64,000 nucleotides of DNA from positions 1,029,501 to 1,093,500 of the forward strand of contig NZ_CP136594.1 of assembly GCF_032852305.1 (NCBI RefSeq). The letters are read 5' to 3'. Position 1 is the stretch's first letter; each line of letters begins with the position of its first letter. The notes beneath the pieces are model-generated. The model was not told the DNA's origin. It did not search any database and saw nothing but the letters and a program-made list of their open reading frames with translations. The stretch comes from Parasphingorhabdus sp. SCSIO 66989. GTDB lineage: Bacteria > Pseudomonadota > Alphaproteobacteria > Sphingomonadales > Sphingomonadaceae. This document shows positions 59,111-64,000 of the stretch, piece by piece. The position numbers and the translations under genes were made by a program.

Positions 59111-61996
59111 ATGACATTACATCCCCTCACTCGCGCTTTTCTGCTTCCCCTCGCGCTGTTTGCCGCGCTGTTTACCAATCCCGCATTGGCGCAGCGGGAG
59201 AATCCGCTGCCGCCGCCAGAGGGCGTTGATAATGACAGCCTGCCCTGGATTTACCAGAACTCCACTGTGCCCGTGGATACCAGCTGGACTTGGGGTGAGC
59301 TGGACAATGGTGTGCGCTATGCAGTGCGCAACAATGGGGTGCCGCCGGGGCAGGCGACGATCCGCATCCGCATTGATGCTGGCTCGCTGATGGAGGAAGA
59401 GCATGAGCGCGGCTATGCCCATCTGCTCGAGCATCTGACCTTTCGCGGCTCCAAATATGTGCCCGATGGCGAGGCGGTGCGGATATGGCAGCGTTTCGGC
59501 GTCACTTTTGGCAGCGACAGCAATGCCGAGACCTCACCAACGCACACGGTGTACAAGCTCGATATACCGAGCTTCACCATCGACAGTCTTGATGAGAGCA
59601 TGAAAATCCTTTCCGGTATGATCCGTGAACCTGCACTGACACAACAGGGGCTAGATGCGGAACTTCCTATTGTGCTGGCGGAGATGCGCGACAATGCCGG
59701 TATTCAGCAGCGTATCGCCGACACTTCGCGGACTTTGTTCTTTTCCGGGCAACGCTATGCCGAGCGTTCGCCCATCGGCAAGGTGGAGACGCTCAATGCG
59801 GCGAACAGCAAAACGGTCAAAGCATTTCATCAGAAATGGTATCGCCCCGAAAATACAGTGATCGTCATTGCTGGCGACGCTGATCCGGGCCTGTTTGAGG
59901 AATTGCTGACCAAGTATTTTGCCGATTGGGATGTGCCCGGTGAAACACCGGAGCATCCCGATTTTGGTGAGCCGGATCCTAATGCACCGACCACCGCGAT
60001 TGTCGCTGAACCAACTCTGCCTTTCGTTATCAATCAGGCGATCATTCGGCCGTGGAATTATGTCAATGATACGATTGAGTATAATGAGGGCCTGCTGACC
60101 GATTTGCTGGCGTTGCAGATTATCAACCGCGAGCTTGAACGGCGGGCAAGGGCAGGCGGGTCATTCCTGCAGGCTTCGGTCAGTCAGGATGATATTGGCC
60201 GGTCCGTTGATGGCACCTTTGTGTCCATCGTGCCGATTGGCGAGGATTGGGAGGCGGCGCTGGCCGATGTCCGCGCGGTGATTGAGCGCGCCAAGACCAT
60301 CGATTTTGCAGAACGGGACATTGCCAGAGAGATAGCGGAATTTGACGCGGCGCTGCAGATCGGGGTGGAAACCTATGAGACCGAGGCGGCGACTAAACAG
60401 GCGGATAATATCATTAGCGCGGTCGATATTCGTGAGGCCACAGCTACGCCGCAGGTCGCGCTCGATGTCTTTGCCGGGATCCGCGATACACTGACCCCTC
60501 AACGCATCCGCCAGTCGGTGAATAGCCTGTTCTCTGGCACCGTGACCCGTGCATTCATGATCGCGCCGCGCGAGATACCCGGTGTCGAGCAGGAACTGGC
60601 CAGCGCCCTGGTGCGACCGATTGATGGCAGTGCTCTTGCCGAGCGCCGCGCCAATGTCAGCTTTGACGATCTGCCCGACCTTGGCGCGCCGGGTATGGTG
60701 GCAACACGCGAGGATTTGCGGTTGCTCGGCATGGAGATGGTGACCTTCTCCAATGGCGTGCGCGCGCTGATCTATCCTAATGATGCAGAGGCTAACAAAG
60801 TTTCTGTCCGGGTACGTTTCGGCAATGGCTATCAGGCGTTTCGCAATGACGAGCCCAGCCTGTTATGGTCGGGTGAGGCGGCGCTGGTCAGCAGCGGCAT
60901 TGGCGATTTGGGACAGGAGGAACTGGACCAGATCACCACAGGGCGCCGCATCGGTTTTGACTTTGGTGTCGATGATGATGCGTTTGAATTCGATGCCGAT
61001 ACGCGTGCTGAGGATTTGCTCGATCAGTTGAAGCTATTTGCCGCCAAACTTGCCGAGCCGGGCTGGGACGAGGCTCCGATTGTTCGCGCCAAGGCAGGTA
61101 GCAAATTGAGCTATCAGAGCTATCTGGGATCACCGGCCTCGATGATAGACCGCGATCTGAGTTGGCTGCTGCACGGGCGCGACCCACGATACAAGACGCC
61201 GGACCCTGACGAGATTGATGTTCTCAACCCGGAAAGCTTCCGCAAAACCTGGGAACCGATTCTCAAACAGGGGCCGATTGAGGTCATGCTGTTCGGTGAT
61301 TTCGACCGAGAGACCGCGATTGGCTATCTTGCGCAAACCCTTGGTGCGTTGGAACCCCGCAAATCAGCCACTCCAGGCCCGGATAACGGCATTCCAGCCA
61401 TGGGGGTTGATAGGGGCAAGCCGGTTGTGACCCGCCATAGCGGGGATGCCGATCAGGCTGCAGCCGTAATTGCATGGCCGACATCTGGCGGGTTGGACGA
61501 TGTGAGGGAATCGCGCCAGTTGGAGATTTTGGCCGCCATGTTCAACAATCGTCTGTTTGAACAATTGCGCGAAAAATCCGGCACCAGCTATGCGCCGCAG
61601 GTGTTTAGCAACTGGCCTTATGGCCATGACAATGGCGGTTACGTTGCGGCAATCACTCAGCTTGCGCCATCGGGTATCGCTTTGTTTGAAGAGATTGCAA
61701 AGTCTATAGCAAGTGATCTGGCGCAAAACCCGGTCGATCTTGACGAACTAAGCCGCGCTGTCGAACCGCTGAGCCAACGGATCAGACGTGCAGCGACAGG
61801 CAATCAATTCTGGATGTGGCAATTGGAAGGTGCCACCCGCGACCGGCGTCGGATCAGGGCTGTGCGTACCTTGTTGAGCGATTATACCGACACCTCGCCC
61901 TTGGAAATGCAATTGCTGGCGCAGAAATACCTTGCTGACGCGCCTGCACTGCGCTGGCATGTGCTGCCCGGTGCTAATGGTAATATCGGAGACTAG
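59111..61996 (+). CDS. Secreted M16-family zinc metallopeptidase (insulinase-like)
   Basis: This 961-residue exported protein has a signal peptide (residues 1-27, ending NPALAQ). The inverted zinc motif HxxEH is in HLLEHLTFRGSK near residue 103-107, and the distal glutamate lies about 75 residues later, in LAEMRDN. Two M16 halves are present: the second is catalytically inactive and supplies the R/Y pair, here near PQVFSNWPYG. It degrades peptides in the periplasm, like PqqL. ATG 59105 is in frame but touches the weak ribosome binding site, so 59111 is preferred. Confidence 0.9.
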   Translation: MTLHPLTRAFLLPLALFAALFTNPALAQRENPLPPPEGVDNDSLPWIYQNSTVPVDTSWTWGELDNGVRYAVRNNGVPPGQATIRIRIDAGSLMEEEHERGYAHLLEHLTFRGSKYVPDGEAVRIWQRFGVTFGSDSNAETSPTHTVYKLDIPSFTIDSLDESMKILSGMIREPALTQQGLDAELPIVLAEMRDNAGIQQRIADTSRTLFFSGQRYAERSPIGKVETLNAANSKTVKAFHQKWYRPENTVIVIAGDADPGLFEELLTKYFADWDVPGETPEHPDFGEPDPNAPTTAIVAEPTLPFVINQAIIRPWNYVNDTIEYNEGLLTDLLALQIINRELERRARAGGSFLQASVSQDDIGRSVDGTFVSIVPIGEDWEAALADVRAVIERAKTIDFAERDIAREIAEFDAALQIGVETYETEAATKQADNIISAVDIREATATPQVALDVFAGIRDTLTPQRIRQSVNSLFSGTVTRAFMIAPREIPGVEQELASALVRPIDGSALAERRANVSFDDLPDLGAPGMVATREDLRLLGMEMVTFSNGVRALIYPNDAEANKVSVRVRFGNGYQAFRNDEPSLLWSGEAALVSSGIGDLGQEELDQITTGRRIGFDFGVDDDAFEFDADTRAEDLLDQLKLFAAKLAEPGWDEAPIVRAKAGSKLSYQSYLGSPASMIDRDLSWLLHGRDPRYKTPDPDEIDVLNPESFRKTWEPILKQGPIEVMLFGDFDRETAIGYLAQTLGALEPRKSATPGPDNGIPAMGVDRGKPVVTRHSGDADQAAAVIAWPTSGGLDDVRESRQLEILAAMFNNRLFEQLREKSGTSYAPQVFSNWPYGHDNGGYVAAITQLAPSGIALFEEIAKSIASDLAQNPVDLDELSRAVEPLSQRIRRAATGNQFWMWQLEGATRDRRRIRAVRTLLSDYTDTSPLEMQLLAQKYLADAPALRWHVLPGANGNIGD

Positions 61997-62115
61997 AAGC
62001 TCGGATTTTACTACGAAATCGCTTGGTTTTCCTCTGCAGATTGCATTAGAGGCGAATCCACCGCATATTGGCGGGGCGGCCAAAGCCGCAGAAAACATCA
62101 ATTTGAGGTAGTGAC

Positions 62116-63486
62116 GTGACACAGTGGCAAAGCGATAGTTGGCGCAAATTTGAAGCGCGGCATATTCCGGAATATCGCGACGTCGATGCTCTTGCTGCTG
62201 CGGAGTCGACGCTACATAGCTATCCGCCGCTGGTATTTGCCGGTGAAGCGCGCAATCTGCAGGACGATCTTGCCAAAGTGGCCGAAGGCAAAGCGTTTCT
62301 GCTGCAAGGCGGCGATTGTGCCGAGAGTTTTGCCGAATTCCACCCGAACAATATCCGCGATACCTTTCGTGTTATCCTGCAAATGGCGGTGGTGCTGACC
62401 TTTGCTTCCAAGCTGCCAGTGGTCAAGCTGGGCCGGATGGCGGGGCAATTTGCCAAGCCGCGGTCCTCACCGGTTGAACGCAAGGGTGAGCAGGAGCTGC
62501 CGAGCTATCGCGGCGACATCATCAACGGCATTGATTTCGACGCGGCCAAGCGTGAGCCGGACCCGGACCGGATGCTGCGCGCCTATAGCCAGGCGGCGGC
62601 GACGCTCAACCTGCTGCGCGCTTTTGCCAGTGGCGGCTACGCCAATCTGCGCCAGGTGCATGGCTGGACGCATGACTTTATGGCCCGCAGCCCTTGGGCG
62701 GAAAAATATGGCGCCATGGCCGATCGCATTGGCGAGGCGCTGGAGTTTATGGAAGCCTGCGGGATCAATCCTGACACCGTGCCTCAGCTTAAGGCCACGC
62801 AATTCTACACCAGCCATGAGGCGCTTCTGCTGCCCTATGAGCAGGCGATGACGCGGCAGGACTCGCTGACCGGGCAATGGTATGACACCTCGGCGCACTT
62901 CCTGTGGATTGGCGACCGCACCCGCTTTGAAGGCTCTGCGCATGTCGAGTTTATGCGCGGTATCGGCAATCCCATCGGCATGAAATGCGGCCCCTCGCTG
63001 GAGCCTGATGCGCTGCTGAAGATGCTTGATACGCTCAATCCGCAACGCATCCCCGGGCGCATCACCCTGATCTCGCGCTTTGGCCATGACAAGGTCGAGA
63101 AGGGCCTGCCGCCGCTGGTGCGTGCGGTGAAGGCGGAAGGGCATCCGGTGATCTGGTCGTGCGATCCGATGCACGGCAATGTCATCAAGTCAGACAGCGG
63201 CTACAAGACCCGTCCGTTCGAGCGGATCATGGCCGAGGTGCGCGGCTTCTTCGCGGTGCATCGTGCGGAGGGCACCAATGCTGGCGGCATCCATATCGAG
63301 ATGACCGGTCAGAATGTGACCGAATGCACCGGTGGCGCTGTCGCGATAACCGATGAGGCGTTGGGTGATCGCTACCATACCCATTGCGATCCGCGTCTCA
63401 ATGCCGCGCAGTCGCTCGAACTGGCCTTTACCCTGGCAGAAATGCTCAATGATGAGATGCATGTGCGCACCCGCGAGGCGGCGTAG
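62116..63486 (+). CDS. aroG: Class II 3-deoxy-7-phosphoheptulonate synthase
   Basis: This 456-residue plant/Mycobacterium-type DAHP synthase makes DAHP from PEP and erythrose-4-phosphate, the first step of the shikimate pathway. [14 protein letters not shown] (metal-binding Cys), [42 protein letters not shown] and [17 protein letters not shown] are all present. The GTG start at 62116 has GAGGTAG upstream. No allosteric extra domain is visible. It is probably monocistronic. Confidence 0.94.
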   Translation: MTQWQSDSWRKFEARHIPEYRDVDALAAAESTLHSYPPLVFAGEARNLQDDLAKVAEGKAFLLQGGDCAESFAEFHPNNIRDTFRVILQMAVVLTFASKLPVVKLGRMAGQFAKPRSSPVERKGEQELPSYRGDIINGIDFDAAKREPDPDRMLRAYSQAAATLNLLRAFASGGYANLRQVHGWTHDFMARSPWAEKYGAMADRIGEALEFMEACGINPDTVPQLKATQFYTSHEALLLPYEQAMTRQDSLTGQWYDTSAHFLWIGDRTRFEGSAHVEFMRGIGNPIGMKCGPSLEPDALLKMLDTLNPQRIPGRITLISRFGHDKVEKGLPPLVRAVKAEGHPVIWSCDPMHGNVIKSDSGYKTRPFERIMAEVRGFFAVHRAEGTNAGGIHIEMTGQNVTECTGGAVAITDEALGDRYHTHCDPRLNAAQSLELAFTLAEMLNDEMHVRTREAA

Positions 63487-63567
63487 CCTCTGAGTACCGC
63501 ATGCGGGATTGCAACTGACAGCGCGCAGTATTTGCCTCGCTGAATACCTATTCGTTTCATCCGTTCT

Positions 63568-63588
63568 CTGAAAAACCGGATTTTTCAG
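63568..63588 (+). terminator. Stem-loop after the DAHP synthase gene
   Basis: CTGAAAAA (63568-63575) and TTTTTCAG (63581-63588) pair perfectly around CCGGA, 82 bases after the stop. The stem is short and AT-rich with its T run inside the 3' arm, so termination may be partial. Confidence 0.5.
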
Positions 63589-63748
63589 GACATTACGCGC
63601 GTTGTTCATCTGCCATAAAGCCGCACCATGTGCATGAACGGCTCATGCCATAAATTAATTCTATCGATTTATCGGATTTGGATATATCAATCCTTCCATT
63701 CCGCATCTTTTTATATAGCCGGTTTTACACTTTTCTCATTTTGGTTAC

Positions 63749-64000
63749 ATGATTCCCTTTATGCTACGCGTTCTTGTTCTGATTATCTCCGCTTTGGCGC
63801 TTTATGTCCCGCCAGCCATAGCGCAAGACAATGCGCGCGCACGTTCTGCATTGGCGCAGGACTATGATGCCATAGTTGCGGACATCATCACCATTACCGA
63901 GATTCCAGCGCCACCTTTTGGAGAGGAACGCAGGGCAGCACATTTTGCAGACGCCTTTCGAAGCCAGGGTCTAAAGCAAGTAACGACTGACCCAGTCGGT
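63749..64000 (+). CDS. Exported M20/M28-type peptidase, N-terminal part
   Basis: The visible 84 codons begin MIPFMLRVLVLIISALALYV with a signal peptide ending AIAQ. They continue DYDAIVADIITITEIPAPPFGEERR and FADAFRSQGLKQVTTDPVG. The ITEIPAPPFGE..RA...F..G pattern is the N-terminus of M20-family zinc aminoacylases and peptidases. An in-frame ATG at 63761 may be the true start. The zinc ligands lie beyond the window, so the family call is provisional. Confidence 0.75.
   Translation, partial: MIPFMLRVLVLIISALALYVPPAIAQDNARARSALAQDYDAIVADIITITEIPAPPFGEERRAAHFADAFRSQGLKQVTTDPVG

Overview
The window looks like a chromosomal segment of a sphingomonad-type alphaproteobacterium (order Sphingomonadales). 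This is inferred from three things: two large TonB-dependent receptors with VIVTA TonB boxes, a Ros/MucR regulator beside fur, and the gene string tsaB-rimI-mucR-fur-plsC-miaB-phoH-ybeY-corC. Nearly all of it is ordinary chromosome. I see no prophage, transposase, rRNA or CRISPR array. Two tRNA genes are present (Arg-TCT and Thr-TGT, both minus strand).

Layout. 1-139 is the end of an M23 peptidase with its terminator. 311-10909 is a catabolic cluster: acyl-CoA ligase, acetyltransferase, cytochrome P450, aldehyde dehydrogenase, thiolase, hydroxyacyl-CoA-dehydrogenase-like SDR, enoyl-CoA hydratase and a TetR regulator. The two halves of this cluster share an 18-bp palindrome (TTTAATC-N4-GATTAAA), probably the operator of the TetR protein. 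A divergent SDR/LysR pair sits between the halves. 11099-15242 holds an uncharacterised protein, a DUF2147 protein, a secreted beta-helix protein coupled to a diheme cytochrome c, and mtnP. 15710-18966 holds two convergent related acetyltransferases, tRNA-Arg, a YhhQ-type queuosine-precursor transporter, a small membrane protein and a lipoprotein.

19073-19776 is the most unusual part. Four tandem genes each encode a hydrophobic peptide of exactly 28 residues, each with its own ribosome binding site, and they lead into a 59-residue PspC-domain protein. A 41-bp dyad lies in the divergent region between this operon and recF, and a long nested hairpin lies at the operon's 3' end.

20031-33517 carries recF, two small sphingomonad-type proteins, a single-polypeptide type IIG restriction-modification enzyme, the tesA-ybbA-ybbP set, an SBF-type transporter, glutaminase and an alpha-methylacyl-CoA racemase. 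33861-39278 holds two convergent TonB-dependent receptors. 39656-47931 holds tRNA-Thr, an RNase H-like-fold candidate, an MscS-type channel, a serine hydrolase, an orphan protein, rarA, a PadR regulator behind a 34-bp dyad, and a GT4 glycosyltransferase. 48227-57806 is the conserved housekeeping string plus a RutE-type reductase and an Nfu-type Fe-S scaffold. It is interrupted by a plus-strand secreted protein carrying a TonB-box-like EIVVTGRR motif. 57982-64000 holds a lipoprotein coupled to a truncated lipase-like gene, an M16 peptidase, a class II DAHP synthase and the start of an M20-type peptidase.

Palindromic repeats are scattered between genes. Six copies of a 100-150 bp element have self-complementary ends; two of them lie inside the beta-oxidation operon. 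Two copies of an 83-85 bp element begin CGTCATTGCGAGG. All functional statements come from reading the sequence and from family knowledge; no database search was run.
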